The notes: a model not told the origin generated them from the letters alone. Shown: positions 9,339-19,746, counted from the stretch's first letter. The stretch: 64,000 nt of DNA from CBDCGJ01 sp965216645 (GCA_965216645.1 CBDCGJ010000029.1:1-64000), one strand, 5' to 3'. Program-made: numbers and translations.

Positions 9339-10220
9339 GTGCACCCCCAAATCTTCCAAAGTGTCTGTCTGGTGCTGTTGGCCTGTGCCTTCTTTGCCGG
9401 CGCTAATACGTTTGCGAAAGCGGTTGGCGAAAGCGGTGCGATGGGGCCGGACATTCATCCACTGCAGATCGCCTTCTCCCGCTTTTTGTTCGGATTGCTG
9501 ACGATTGCGCCTGCCCTGCTCCTTAGCAAACAGGCCAGTTGGCGGCCGCGGGCGCCACTGAAATACCATTTCGGCCGGGTCGCGCTGGGGCTGGGCGGTT
9601 TGATCTGCGGCTTTTGGGCGCTCACGGTCATGCCCCTCGCGGACGTCGTTTCGATCGCCTTTTCGAGCCCGATATTCACCATGCTCTTCGCCGTCCTGTT
9701 TCTCGGCGAATTCGTGGGACTACGGCGCAGCGCCGCCGCCGCGGTCGGCTTCCTGGGCGTTCTGGTCATGGTTCAACCGACGTCCGAGACGTTTCAAGTC
9801 TTCGCCCTCGTCGCTTTGCTCGGTGCGGTTTTCACCGGCGGCGAAGTTGTCATGGTGCGCGTATTGGCGTTGCGAGAACATCCGGTCACGGTTCTTTTCA
9901 TTAACAACGCCGTTGGAACGATATTGGCATTTGCAATCGCCTTTCCGGTTCTGCAGTGGCCGAGCGTGGCTCAATGGCCTCTGCTCGCCGGCGTCGGCGT
10001 CACCATGGTGATCGGCCAGTTGTTTTTCGTCCGCGCCATGGCGCTGGGCGAGGCGAACTTCCTGGCGCCCTTCTATTATTCCAGCATCGTGTATGCGGCG
10101 ATATTGGGCTTCGTCATTTTCGGCGAAACGCCGGGATGGCATAGCTATGCGGGGGCCGCCCTGATCGTCGCAAGCGGTCTCTACATTTCGCTCCGGGGCG
10201 AGCGGAAACGGCAAATTTAG
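9339..10220 (+). CDS. DMT (EamA) family transporter
   Basis: A 293-residue membrane protein with about ten hydrophobic segments arranged as two EamA repeats. Examples are SVCLVLLACAFFAGANTFAK in the first and LLAGVGVTMVIGQLFFVRAM in the second. Members of the drug/metabolite transporter superfamily export amino acids, metabolites or drugs; the substrate here cannot be told. It begins with GTG 9339, just after the oxygenase on the same strand, so it may export that enzyme's product (inference). Its 3' end overlaps the convergent LLM oxidoreductase by 4 bases. Confidence 0.88.
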   Translation: MHPQIFQSVCLVLLACAFFAGANTFAKAVGESGAMGPDIHPLQIAFSRFLFGLLTIAPALLLSKQASWRPRAPLKYHFGRVALGLGGLICGFWALTVMPLADVVSIAFSSPIFTMLFAVLFLGEFVGLRRSAAAAVGFLGVLVMVQPTSETFQVFALVALLGAVFTGGEVVMVRVLALREHPVTVLFINNAVGTILAFAIAFPVLQWPSVAQWPLLAGVGVTMVIGQLFFVRAMALGEANFLAPFYYSSIVYAAILGFVIFGETPGWHSYAGAALIVASGLYISLRGERKRQI

Positions 10221-11260
10221 GCCCGATTCAGACCGGCCGCCTGGGCCATGACTTCGACCGCCTCGTCCTGCTCGCTACGCACATTGATGCAAGTCGCGCC
10301 GCTATCGGCCCAGGCGCGGTAACGTTCCTTGATCCGCGCGGCCGGACCGACAAGGCTTTTCTGATCGACCCATTCGTCGGGCACGGCCGCTGTGGCTTCG
10401 TCCTTGCGGCCGGCGAGATAGAGCTCCTGGATTCGTTCGGCGGCATCGCCGAAACCGCGGCGGATCATCAAGTCCTTATGGAAGTTTTTGTTCCGATGCC
10501 CCATGCCGCCGACATAAAGCGCGACTTCGGGTTTTAGCGCGTCGAGCGCGCCTTTCACGTCGTCGTCGACCTGGACGTGGACATTGGCGGCAATCTCGAA
10601 ATTGTCGAGCGACTTGCCGTTGCCGGCGCGTTCGAAGCCCTGCTCCAACCATGGCAGATATTCGCCCAGACTGCCGGGAACGAAACCGAGCGGCAGCCAG
10701 CCGTCGGCGATTTCTCCGGTCAGACGCACGCTGGCTTCGTTGCCGGTGCCGAGATAAATCGGGATGTCCGGATTCATATGCAGGATCGACTTCAGGGGCT
10801 TGCCGATACCCAGGGCCCCCTCGCCCGTAAACGGCAGCGAGATTTCCTTGCCGTCGTGGCTCACCGGCGCTTCGCGCGCCCAGATCTTGCGGATGATCGT
10901 GACATAATCCTTGATCCGATAGTAGGGCCGGCCCCAGGGCTGCCCATACCAGCCTTCGACGATCTGCGGTCCGGAGACGCCGAAGCCGGCGATGAACCGT
11001 CCACCACCGGCCAATGCATCGATCGTGGCCGCCGACATCGCCGCATTCGCCGGCGTCCGCGCCGCCAGCTGCATAATCGCGGTACCGAGTTTGATCCGCT
11101 CCGTCTGCCCGGCTATGAAAGCCAGCGGCGTGATCGCATCGGACCCATAGGCCTCCGCCGTCCAAACCGCATCATACCCAAGTGCCTCAGCCCGTTGGAT
11201 GCGTTTCAGAGGAATGTCCAGTCGGCCACCGGAGTAACCGATATTCAGCGCGAGTTTCAT
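10217..11260 (-). CDS. LLM class F420/flavin-dependent oxidoreductase
   Basis: A luciferase-like monooxygenase TIM barrel of 347 residues. The N-terminus MKLALNIGYSGGRLDIPLKR, then AEALGYDAVWTAEAYGSD, GTAIMQLAARTPANAAM and GGRFIAGFGVSGPQIVEGWY, is characteristic of the F420-dependent LLM subfamily. Such enzymes take a hydride from F420H2 or FMNH2. Substrate is unknown and F420 biosynthesis genes are not visible in the window. It stands alone between a convergent transporter and the RTX gene. Confidence 0.87.
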   Translation of the reverse strand: MKLALNIGYSGGRLDIPLKRIQRAEALGYDAVWTAEAYGSDAITPLAFIAGQTERIKLGTAIMQLAARTPANAAMSAATIDALAGGGRFIAGFGVSGPQIVEGWYGQPWGRPYYRIKDYVTIIRKIWAREAPVSHDGKEISLPFTGEGALGIGKPLKSILHMNPDIPIYLGTGNEASVRLTGEIADGWLPLGFVPGSLGEYLPWLEQGFERAGNGKSLDNFEIAANVHVQVDDDVKGALDALKPEVALYVGGMGHRNKNFHKDLMIRRGFGDAAERIQELYLAGRKDEATAAVPDEWVDQKSLVGPAARIKERYRAWADSGATCINVRSEQDEAVEVMAQAAGLNRA

Positions 11261-11291
11261 GCGCTAGTGATGGACGAATTCGCGCCGTCGA

Positions 11292-12989
11292 TCAAATCGA
11301 AAATACTGGCTCGAACTCATATCCTGCGTCGCCTAGGTCTTGCAGAGAGGAAATTGTACCGTCGCCAATACCCTGCAACGTGATCGTCACCCAGGGCAAG
11401 GCCGTCGTCGTCGCGGTTTGGTAGACGTCGATGGCGATGTTGACGTCCGTCCCGTTGTCGCTGACCTCCAGCAGGATTTGACCGTAATTGTAGCCGAAGA
11501 CGGCTATGTCTTGGGTTTCCATATCCGTAATGATTACCTGAGCGGCACCGTCCATCGGGGCTGTGCCGGCATTTTCAAGAATCCAGAACAGATCGATTCC
11601 AGTACCGCCAGTCAATTGTGCAACCCCGGAAGGCTGTTGAGCGATAACTATGTCATCGCCGGCGCCACCATCGACCGTGGCGCTACCAAATCCGCCGATT
11701 TGATCATTGCCGCCGCCGCCCGCATATGAACGTCCGGGATTGTTATCTTCTATCACATCGATACCGGATCCGCCTTCGAAATGCTCAAAATCGACGACGT
11801 CGAAACCGCCGAGTGGATCACCGGATTGGTAGAGGTCTCCAGTAGTACCCGTCACTGTCGGCATCAATTCATACTGCGACACCCGATCGCCGACAATTTT
11901 GTAATATACGAATTCATTGGACGTCATGCCGAAGACCAGCGTATCGTCACCGGTGCCGCCATCCAAAAACTCTTCGCTCGACGCGGAGAAATCGTAGACC
12001 ACGACATCGTCGCCAGCGCCGGCGGAGATGGTATCGGTACCGGACCCACCGACGATACTGTCGTCACCGTCACCACCGATTAAACTGTCATTGCCAGCGC
12101 CACCGTTTAGGGTCGAACCGCCGAGGCCGACCAATGTATCGTCATAGATCGATCCCAACACATGATGTCCGCCAACCATATCGTAAATAACGACAGGATT
12201 ATCAGCGCCTGTGCCGCCCCCAACCGTCGCGGATCCACCACCGCCATCAGGTCTTGTCGCGTCAATGTCCGCTGGCTCGCCCGACGGTAGTAGTCCACCG
12301 GAAATGTATTCGATGCCCGTTGTCTGGATCGTATCTGGATGCGTAAGACCTATCACCGATCCGGGATAGATTTCGACGACTCCGGTTTTCAACTGATAGG
12401 CATATTGCGGTCCGCCTGGCAGAAAGAGAACGTCTTCACCGCTGCCGCCGTCATAGACGTTTCCCCCAACAACAACGTTTCGGTATGTGAAGAAATCATC
12501 GCCGTCGCCACCGAAAAGCGTATCGGTTCCCTCACCGTCGATCAGAAGATCGTTCCCGGACCCGCCGATCACGCTTTGATTGCCACTACCGATCCAGATT
12601 GTATCGTCGCCGACACCACCGTCTATGGTGCTGTCGCCATCGGCGACGATATTGTCATCGCCCGCACCACCGTAGATTAAATGGTTACCGCCGTATGACC
12701 AGATGGTGTCATCGCCATCTCCGCCGAAAAACGTGTTATTACCGCCGCTTCCACCAATCGAGTCGTTTCCTGCGCCGCCAAGCACGCTGTCGTTTCCGGC
12801 CCCGGAAGAAACTGTGTCATTACCGGCAAGTGCATCGATGGTGTCGTCGCCATCTCCTGGCGGCACAGCATTTTTTACCTCGTGGAACTTGCCGGAGCGA
12901 TAAAAACCGACCTGTGTTGGAGTAATCAGATCGTCAAGGTCTGTCCCTAGATTGTCTTGTTTGTTGCCTTTTCCGCCACCATTTGGCAT
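11292..12989 (-). CDS. RTX-type calcium-binding repeat protein (likely type I secreted)
   Basis: A 565-residue acidic, Gly/Asp-rich protein built of nonapeptide GGxGxDxUx repeats in at least three clusters. Examples are GDGDDTIDALAGNDTV, GAGNDSVLGGAGNDSIGG, LIGGDGDDSIVGGSGTD and TVDGGAGDDIVIAQ. These form calcium-loaded parallel beta-rolls in proteins exported by type I secretion. There is no N-terminal signal peptide, which fits that route. No catalytic domain precedes the repeats, and no ABC/HlyD exporter is adjacent; the tolC at 37.8 kb is the only outer-membrane factor seen here. It lies downstream of, and in line with, the acyl-CoA dehydrogenase gene, with a 95-base AT-rich gap. Confidence 0.9.
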   Translation of the reverse strand: MPNGGGKGNKQDNLGTDLDDLITPTQVGFYRSGKFHEVKNAVPPGDGDDTIDALAGNDTVSSGAGNDSVLGGAGNDSIGGSGGNNTFFGGDGDDTIWSYGGNHLIYGGAGDDNIVADGDSTIDGGVGDDTIWIGSGNQSVIGGSGNDLLIDGEGTDTLFGGDGDDFFTYRNVVVGGNVYDGGSGEDVLFLPGGPQYAYQLKTGVVEIYPGSVIGLTHPDTIQTTGIEYISGGLLPSGEPADIDATRPDGGGGSATVGGGTGADNPVVIYDMVGGHHVLGSIYDDTLVGLGGSTLNGGAGNDSLIGGDGDDSIVGGSGTDTISAGAGDDVVVYDFSASSEEFLDGGTGDDTLVFGMTSNEFVYYKIVGDRVSQYELMPTVTGTTGDLYQSGDPLGGFDVVDFEHFEGGSGIDVIEDNNPGRSYAGGGGNDQIGGFGSATVDGGAGDDIVIAQQPSGVAQLTGGTGIDLFWILENAGTAPMDGAAQVIITDMETQDIAVFGYNYGQILLEVSDNGTDVNIAIDVYQTATTTALPWVTITLQGIGDGTISSLQDLGDAGYEFEPVFSI

Positions 12990-13084
12990 GTGTCACCTAT
13001 AGTCTTAAGTATACATTGATTCTAATAATCTGATTAGTTGGGTATTTGGGCATAATTTAGGCGATGATTCAATCTATTTTTGAT

Positions 13085-14227
<1,143 letters not shown>

Positions 14228-14237
14228 CGGTGTCGCC

Positions 14238-14756
14238 TCAATAGTCCGCTTTGTCGTCGACGGCATGGCCGCGTTTCGGGATCAGCATCGAACGCTCGAA
14301 GCGCATCACCTCTTTGCCGTCCGACTTTCGGCCGACGGTTCGTATGGTTACGATGCCCTGGGTCGGCCGACTAGCGCTTTCCCGCTTCGAAAGGACCTCG
14401 GATTCGGCGTAGAGCGTATCGCCGACGAACACCGGGTTTTTCATACTGATATCCGTCCAGCCCAAGTTGGCGATGGTCTTTTGGCTGACGTCGGACACCG
14501 ACATGCCGGCGACGACGGAGAGGGTCAGGCAGGAATTGACGATGCACTGGCCGAATTCCGACTTGGCGCCATATTCCCGGTCGAAATGCAGGGGATGTTG
14601 GTTCATGGTCAGCAAGGTGAACCAGGTATTGTCGCTGTCGGTGATGGTCCGTCCGGGCCGGTGTTCGTAAATGTCCCCGACTTGAAAATCCTCCAGATAT
14701 CGGCCATAGGACTCCCGATATCTATTCTCGCCCACCGGCTTCGCTTCCGCGACCAT
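14238..14756 (-). CDS. MaoC family dehydratase
   Basis: Hot-dog fold enoyl-CoA hydratase of 172 residues. The start at ATG 14756 (MVAEAKPVGENRYRESYGRY) follows a clear GAGGAGAAA ribosome site; a longer open frame upstream has none. The segment YLEDFQVGDIYEHRPGRTIT, then the HPLHFDREYGAKSEFGQCIV hydratase region, matches the mesaconyl/itaconyl-CoA hydratase-like branch of MaoC proteins. It is divergent from the acyl-CoA dehydrogenase at 14831, with 74 bases between the starts, probably a shared control region. Confidence 0.87.
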   Translation of the reverse strand: MVAEAKPVGENRYRESYGRYLEDFQVGDIYEHRPGRTITDSDNTWFTLLTMNQHPLHFDREYGAKSEFGQCIVNSCLTLSVVAGMSVSDVSQKTIANLGWTDISMKNPVFVGDTLYAESEVLSKRESASRPTQGIVTIRTVGRKSDGKEVMRFERSMLIPKRGHAVDDKADY

Positions 14757-14830
14757 ATGTTTCTCCTCGCGCTGTGTGTTTGGTCCGTCGCGGTCTAAAA
14801 AGCCATATTCGACGTAAAAGGTAAATTGCC

Positions 14831-16066
14831 ATGTCCGCCATTGCATTCGATCTGCCCGACGACGTAATCGCCGCCCGCGACGGGATCCGCGCTTTTGCAG
14901 CGGCGGAGATCATGCCGCGCCATCAGGCCAACACGGACCTGTTCGAGGATCACCGGCTGCTGTTTGGGGAAGACGGCCGGTTCTCCGATCGACTGCAGGC
15001 CCTGATCAAGGAAGTGCGTATGGCCTCGGCCGACGCCGGTTTCTTTCAAATGTGCGTGCCGGAAGCGCTCGGTGGCGGCGGTCTCGGCATGTTGGCCTAC
15101 TACGTGGCGTGGGAACATCTCTACCACAGTTGCGGGCCGAAGAACTGGCTGATGATCTATTGCCTCAGCCATTGGGCCTTCGGGCCGAGCCGGTTGCTGG
15201 AAAAGGTCACCGATCAGGCGCGGGAGGAGATCCTTGCGCCGTTGATGTCCGGCGAGAAATGCATGTGCTTCGGCCTCTCGGAACCGGGCGCTGGTTCGGA
15301 CGCGCAGATGTTGACAACCAAGGCGGTTCCGGACGGCAATGGCTGGCGCCTGAGCGGCCGTAAGATCTGGACCACCAATTCGCCGGTGGCCGACTATTGC
15401 ATCGTCTTCGCGGTCACCGATCCGGAGGCGGCCAAGGCGCGTAAAGGCGGCATTTCCGCCTTCCTGGTGCCGACCAGCGCGGAAGGTTTCGAGGTCCAGC
15501 GCATCGTCAAGATGTTCGGCCATGTCGGTGGCGACGAGGCGGAGCTGCGGTTGGAGGATATCCGCGTCGAGCCCTGGCAATTGGTCGGCGAGCTGCATCA
15601 AGGGTTCGATGCCGCGAAATACGGCGTCTCCATCGGCCGCATCTACAATTCCGCCCGCGCGGTCGGCACCGGGCGTTGGGCGCTGGAGCAAGCCCTGGAC
15701 TACGCCCAGGCGCGGGAATCCTTCGGGGAGAAGATCGCCGCCTATCAGGGCGTGACTTTCCCCCTCGCCGATAGTGCGACGGAGTTGCACGCGGCCCATT
15801 TGATGGGCTTAAACGCCGCTAAACTGATGGACGACGGGCAATTGGCGATCAAGGAACTATCGATGGCCAAGGCCTATTCCGTGCAGGTCGGGTTCCGGGC
15901 CGTCGACCGAGCTATTCAAACCCATGGTGCCATGGGGTTCACCAACGAGTTGGGCTTGACCGACGCCTGGCACGCCACCCGCGTCATCAATGTCGCCGAC
16001 GGCACCAATGAGATCCTAAATCGGACGATCGCGGGTCGATTGTTGAAGGGAGATCTGGACCTTTAG
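14831..16066 (+). CDS. Acyl-CoA dehydrogenase
   Basis: A second acyl-CoA dehydrogenase, 411 residues, distinct from the one at 13085. Diagnostic stretches are FGLSEPGAGSDAQMLTTKAV, GRKIWTTNSPVADYCIVFAV, FGEKIAAYQGVTFPLADSAT and the C-terminal RVINVADGTNEILNRTIAGR. Like its neighbour it should oxidise a branched, cyclic or aromatic-derived acyl-CoA, but the chain specificity cannot be read from sequence. It is transcribed away from maoC and its 3' end overlaps a possible small minus-strand gene by 4 bases. Confidence 0.9.
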   Translation: MSAIAFDLPDDVIAARDGIRAFAAAEIMPRHQANTDLFEDHRLLFGEDGRFSDRLQALIKEVRMASADAGFFQMCVPEALGGGGLGMLAYYVAWEHLYHSCGPKNWLMIYCLSHWAFGPSRLLEKVTDQAREEILAPLMSGEKCMCFGLSEPGAGSDAQMLTTKAVPDGNGWRLSGRKIWTTNSPVADYCIVFAVTDPEAAKARKGGISAFLVPTSAEGFEVQRIVKMFGHVGGDEAELRLEDIRVEPWQLVGELHQGFDAAKYGVSIGRIYNSARAVGTGRWALEQALDYAQARESFGEKIAAYQGVTFPLADSATELHAAHLMGLNAAKLMDDGQLAIKELSMAKAYSVQVGFRAVDRAIQTHGAMGFTNELGLTDAWHATRVINVADGTNEILNRTIAGRLLKGDLDL

Positions 16067-16227
16067 CGTTTGCGTCCGATCCGTGGGGTACCGGATGGGA
16101 TCCTGTCTCGAATTTGTTTCGCGATATATCCGTGCAATGCGACGTCCCGCCGGCTCGGCGCCACGCTCTCCGGTGTTTTCAGCAGGCCCAAACGTGGATG
16201 GTTCATATCGAAATAGTCGTACCACAT
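16063..16227 (-). CDS. Possible small protein of unknown function (54 aa)
   Basis: A short open frame starting ATG 16227 (MWYDYFDMNHPRLGLLKTPE) after an AGAGGGA sequence. The product is basic at its C-terminus (SGTPRIGRKR) and I recognise no family. Its stop overlaps the end of the acyl-CoA dehydrogenase and its start is divergent from the ArsR-type regulator, with 91 bases between. The codons look plausible for this genome but the evidence is thin; it could be chance. Confidence 0.3.
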   Translation of the reverse strand: MWYDYFDMNHPRLGLLKTPESVAPSRRDVALHGYIAKQIRDRIPSGTPRIGRKR

Positions 16228-16318
16228 TGGCTTCGTTCCCTCTGGCTCGTTAACCCAAAATAACGATGCCACCTACATACCTCTTGAATTCGACAAACGT
16301 TTCGGTTACGACCGAAAT

Positions 16319-17020
16319 ATGCCAGTTATATCCACCATCGCTGAAATCGCCACACTGATCGGCGATCCGGCACGCATGAATATGTTGATGGCATTGAAGG
16401 ACGACGGGCAGATTTCGGCGGGTGACCTCGCCAATGTCGGGGGTGTGGCGGCCAGCACGGCGAGCGAACATCTCGCCAAACTGACGGAGGCCGGGCTCGT
16501 CGTAATGACCCCGCGGGGACGCAAGAGATATTACGGGCTAACCTCGCCGGAAGTGGCGGATATCCTGGAAGGCATCGAAAATCTGGCGGTAAAGCTTCGC
16601 AATGAGAATCCCAGACCCCTGCCGAACCATCAAGCCATGCTGCATGCGCGCCGATGCAGCGATCACCTGTCCGGCAAGGTCGGTACGCGGATGACGATGG
16701 CGATGATGGAAAAAGGCTATCTACGTCAAGACGCGCCCGACCCCTATCTTAGCGACGAAGGCGTCGTTTGGTTGAAACGGCTTCACGTGGACGTCGATGC
16801 GTTGAAAACCGAACCGCGGCGCGTTCTTAGCCTCTGTCCGGACTGGACAGAGCGTAGCGTGCATATCGGCGGCGCTGTTGGTGCGGCCCTGCTACGGGGA
16901 TTTCTTCACCGCGACTGGTTGCGGCGGCAGACGGGTTCCCGGGTCGTGACAATCACACCGAAAGGCCGCACCGGCATTCGCGACGCCTTCGGTTTCGATG
17001 TCGGATTGCTGTCCAACTGA
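16319..17020 (+). CDS. ArsR family winged-helix transcriptional regulator
   Basis: A 233-residue regulator. The N-terminal third is an ArsR-type winged helix: ATLIGDPARMNMLMALKDDG, then the recognition region GGVAASTASEHLAKLTEAGL and wing VVMTPRGRKRYYGLTS. No Cys-x-Cys metal site is seen in the helix. The extended C-terminal 130 residues (RRCSDHLSGKVGTRMTMAMM, later a second helix-turn-helix-like stretch HRDWLRRQTGSRVVTITPKG) are typical of the longer ArsR proteins found next to catabolic or transporter genes. It may control the adjacent acyl-CoA genes or the SDR (inference). Confidence 0.85.
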   Translation: MPVISTIAEIATLIGDPARMNMLMALKDDGQISAGDLANVGGVAASTASEHLAKLTEAGLVVMTPRGRKRYYGLTSPEVADILEGIENLAVKLRNENPRPLPNHQAMLHARRCSDHLSGKVGTRMTMAMMEKGYLRQDAPDPYLSDEGVVWLKRLHVDVDALKTEPRRVLSLCPDWTERSVHIGGAVGAALLRGFLHRDWLRRQTGSRVVTITPKGRTGIRDAFGFDVGLLSN

Positions 17021-17072
17021 TGAAGGTTGCGGCGCAAATATTGGTGAGAACGATATCTTGCGATCCCGGAGT

Positions 17073-17834
17073 CTACCAATTCTCGACCCAGGGCCGCAGC
17101 ACTACTTCGAAGGCCCAGGTGGAGCGGTGTTGGCGGTGAAGCTGTAGATAGAGCTCGGCAATCCGGTCCGGGTCGGCGAGATTATCGTCGACCGACGTCC
17201 CGGCCCGGCGGTGCTGCCGACTGCCGTCCGGCTGGGTCCAACCGATGGCGGCATCGATGGGGACTTGTGCCACATGAATGCCCTGCGGCATCAACTCCCG
17301 CGCCATACTTTGCGCCAGACCGGTCTTGGCGTGACAGGCCATGGCGAAGGCACCGCTCCTCGGATAGCCTTTGACTCCGGCGCTGGCGTTGGTGAAAACA
17401 ATGGTGCCGCGATGACCGTCCCCGGATGGTGCTTCAGCCGCCAGCATTGACTTGGCCGCCGCCTGCCCGACCAGGAAGGCGCTGTAGGCGGCGTTTTTCA
17501 TCACCTGCAAAGCCAACTCGGGATCGGCTTCCGTGATCCTCTTGCCGAAAATTTCGCGCATGCGGCCGTCGATGTTGTGCACGACCAGACGCGGCGCGCC
17601 GAGATCCGCCGTGACTTGGCTGAACAACTCGGCGACCGCCGCTGAATCGGCGGCATCGCAGCCATAGCGCCTGACGCCGCAGGTGGCTTCCAAGTCGAGC
17701 ATCGCCTCTTTGTCCGGTCGGCGCGCGGCTATGGCGACCTTCATCCCCTCACCCGTCAGAAGGCGCGCGCAACTGGCGCTGATCCCCGGCCCGCCGCCAA
17801 CGATCAGAGCGACGTCTGATGTGGTTTCGTTCAT
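17073..17834 (-). CDS. Atypical SDR family protein lacking the catalytic Tyr
   Basis: Rossmann-fold short-chain dehydrogenase-like protein, 253 residues. The nucleotide motif is GGGPGISASCARLL, and the central NASAG is in place. At the active site the sequence is GAFAMACHAKTGLAQSMARE: the Lys is kept but the residue four before it is Ala, not Tyr. SMARELMPQGIHVAQVPIDA resembles the SDR subgroup that lacks Tyr. It may bind NAD(P) without standard dehydrogenase chemistry. It is divergent from the GST gene at 17934. Confidence 0.8.
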   Translation of the reverse strand: MNETTSDVALIVGGGPGISASCARLLTGEGMKVAIAARRPDKEAMLDLEATCGVRRYGCDAADSAAVAELFSQVTADLGAPRLVVHNIDGRMREIFGKRITEADPELALQVMKNAAYSAFLVGQAAAKSMLAAEAPSGDGHRGTIVFTNASAGVKGYPRSGAFAMACHAKTGLAQSMARELMPQGIHVAQVPIDAAIGWTQPDGSRQHRRAGTSVDDNLADPDRIAELYLQLHRQHRSTWAFEVVLRPWVENW

Positions 17835-17933
17835 GTCCGTTCTCCCGATATGGTCCCGTTCGGATCAGGATAGTTCTGTTCATCGACCGGACAAATGCTA
17901 TTGTCGCCCTCCATTCTTTTAGAGGTCTCCTCC

Positions 17934-18545
17934 ATGCTGAAACTACATTTCGCCCCGAACTCCCGTGCCGTGCGCATTGTTTGGCTTTTAGAGGAGCTTG
18001 GCCTCCCCTACGAACTCAATCACATGGCTTTCCATCCGAAGGACCTGAAGTCGGACGAACACCGTGCCCGCCACCCCTTGGGCCGTGTGCCGGTGTTGGA
18101 CGATGGCGATGTGTCGATCTACGAAAGCGGCGCCATCGTCGAGTACATTTTGGCCCGGCATAAGGATGGCGGCCTAAAGCCGGCGGTCGACGATCCGACC
18201 TTCCCCGACTATCTGCAGTGGTTCCACTATTGCGAAGGCATGGTCATGCCGCCGGTGAACACCATCGTCGTCCACACCATTCTGCTGCCGGAAGAGCGGC
18301 GGGACGAAACCGTGTTGGGTCAGGCCCGCCGCCTGCTGACCCGCGCCTTCGCGCCGGTGGATGACGCGTTGGCGGGCAAGGAATTTCTGATCGGTAACTT
18401 CTCCGCCGCCGACGTCATGCTCGGCCATTCCGCCTTCGTCTCCAATCGCCTCGGCTGTATCCCCGACGAGATGACCAACATCAAAGCCTATGTCGACCGC
18501 TTGAAAGCGCGCCCGGCGTTTCAGAAGGCGCTGTCGCTGAAGTAA
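17934..18545 (+). CDS. Glutathione S-transferase family protein
   Basis: A 203-residue cytosolic GST. ATG 17934 is chosen because GAGG precedes it and it opens the thioredoxin fold directly (MLKLHFAPNSRAVRIVWLLE). The glutathione-binding ESGAIVEYIL and the preceding cis-Pro segment GRVPVLDDGD are present. The all-helical C-terminal domain ends AADVMLGHSAFVSNRLGCIP. The active-site residue near Asn-Ser in the first loop suggests a Ser-type GST. Physiological substrate unknown. It is followed by a convergent MFS gene. Confidence 0.88.
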   Translation: MLKLHFAPNSRAVRIVWLLEELGLPYELNHMAFHPKDLKSDEHRARHPLGRVPVLDDGDVSIYESGAIVEYILARHKDGGLKPAVDDPTFPDYLQWFHYCEGMVMPPVNTIVVHTILLPEERRDETVLGQARRLLTRAFAPVDDALAGKEFLIGNFSAADVMLGHSAFVSNRLGCIPDEMTNIKAYVDRLKARPAFQKALSLK

Positions 18546-18549
18546 GGCT

Positions 18550-19746
18550 CTAGTTTGCTTGTCGAACTTGTCTTTCTCCCGGCAGGCCATAAGCAATGAA
18601 AAAGACTAACCCCGCGATAGCGGCGAGTGTGATGAACAAGGGCTGAAAACCGACCACCGGCGTATATAAAATCGCTGTCAGTTGCACGCCAGCTGGTGCC
18701 GCGACAATGGCGATCCCGTTGCGCAGGCCATAAGCCAGGCCGCGGCGGTTTTCAGGGCTGTATCGGGCGATCAACACATTTTCGACCGGCGCGGCCAGGT
18801 CGAAGGCGAATACGATGCAGATGGCGGCCGCCACGACCGGCAGGCCCGAAATCCAGCCCGCGGCGACAAACACAGCGGCTTTCAATGCGAAACTCGCTAC
18901 ATAGATCCGGCGCGCGTGTCCCAAGTCCGCCAGATGGCCGCCGAGCAGTTGGGCGATACCGCCGATCAGATAAACGGCCGATACGACGGCGCCCACGGCG
19001 ATTAGCCCGTCCGGCAAATAGGTTGGCAATTCGAGCGCAAACCATTTTGGCAGTAACACCGTGAAGGCGTGATACATGACCGTGGTCAAAGACATGGCTG
19101 AGGCCAGGATAATGAATAACTTGCGAGGATAGTGGGTTGAGAGCTGGGACGACGGCTGTTCCAATGTCCGTACTGCGCCCGACAATCGTCCCCGCGCGAT
19201 CAGCGACGCCAGAGCCAGTCCGGCCGCGACCGCAACCGCACCCGGCAGGGCGAAGGCCGCGCGCCAGGATATCGCCTCCATCAACGCGGCGGCAATCACG
19301 GCGGCCAAAGCGGCCCCGAGCCCGCCGGCAATCCCCAAGAGAGCCAAGGCTTTGCCACTCCTGTTGGCATGTGCGACCAGCCAAGCCGTGCCGACCGGGT
19401 GATAAATTGCGCCGAACAGCCCCATCAGCGCCAAATAGACCGTCAGAGATACGGCCCCCTGGGCAATACCGCACAGGACAGAGGCGATGCCGATGCCAAT
19501 ATAGTAGACCGTCATCAAACGCGCGGCGCCGAAGCGGTCGCCGAGCCATCCGCCCAACGGCGCAGCGAGGCCGAGCAGCAGCGCGCCCGGTGTCCAAAGC
19601 GCAATCAACTCGTCGAACGCCATGTCCCAGACCCGCTCCAATCTCAAAACAATGGTGAAATGGAGCGCAACGATGACGTGAAACAAAAAATGTCCGACGG
19701 CCGCAAAACTAAAGACAAGTCGAAATTGAGATGTGGATTCGGTCAT
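18550..19746 (-). CDS. MFS transporter
   Basis: A 398-residue major facilitator with 12 predicted membrane segments. The loop 2-3 signature is GGWLGDRFGAARLMTVYYIG, with FGAIYHPVGTAWLVAHANRS after it, the pattern of the fosmidomycin-resistance (Fsr)-like branch. It probably exports a small molecule or drug. The AraC-type gene lies 109 bases upstream on the same strand, and the regulator-transporter pairing suggests the AraC protein controls it. Confidence 0.87.
   Translation of the reverse strand: MTESTSQFRLVFSFAAVGHFLFHVIVALHFTIVLRLERVWDMAFDELIALWTPGALLLGLAAPLGGWLGDRFGAARLMTVYYIGIGIASVLCGIAQGAVSLTVYLALMGLFGAIYHPVGTAWLVAHANRSGKALALLGIAGGLGAALAAVIAAALMEAISWRAAFALPGAVAVAAGLALASLIARGRLSGAVRTLEQPSSQLSTHYPRKLFIILASAMSLTTVMYHAFTVLLPKWFALELPTYLPDGLIAVGAVVSAVYLIGGIAQLLGGHLADLGHARRIYVASFALKAAVFVAAGWISGLPVVAAAICIVFAFDLAAPVENVLIARYSPENRRGLAYGLRNGIAIVAAPAGVQLTAILYTPVVGFQPLFITLAAIAGLVFFIAYGLPGERQVRQAN

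Noticed and set aside
11292..12989. Tandem DNA repeats resembling a CRISPR or minisatellite array
   Set aside because: The repeats are in codon phase and encode RTX nonapeptides; there are no identical repeats with unique spacers.
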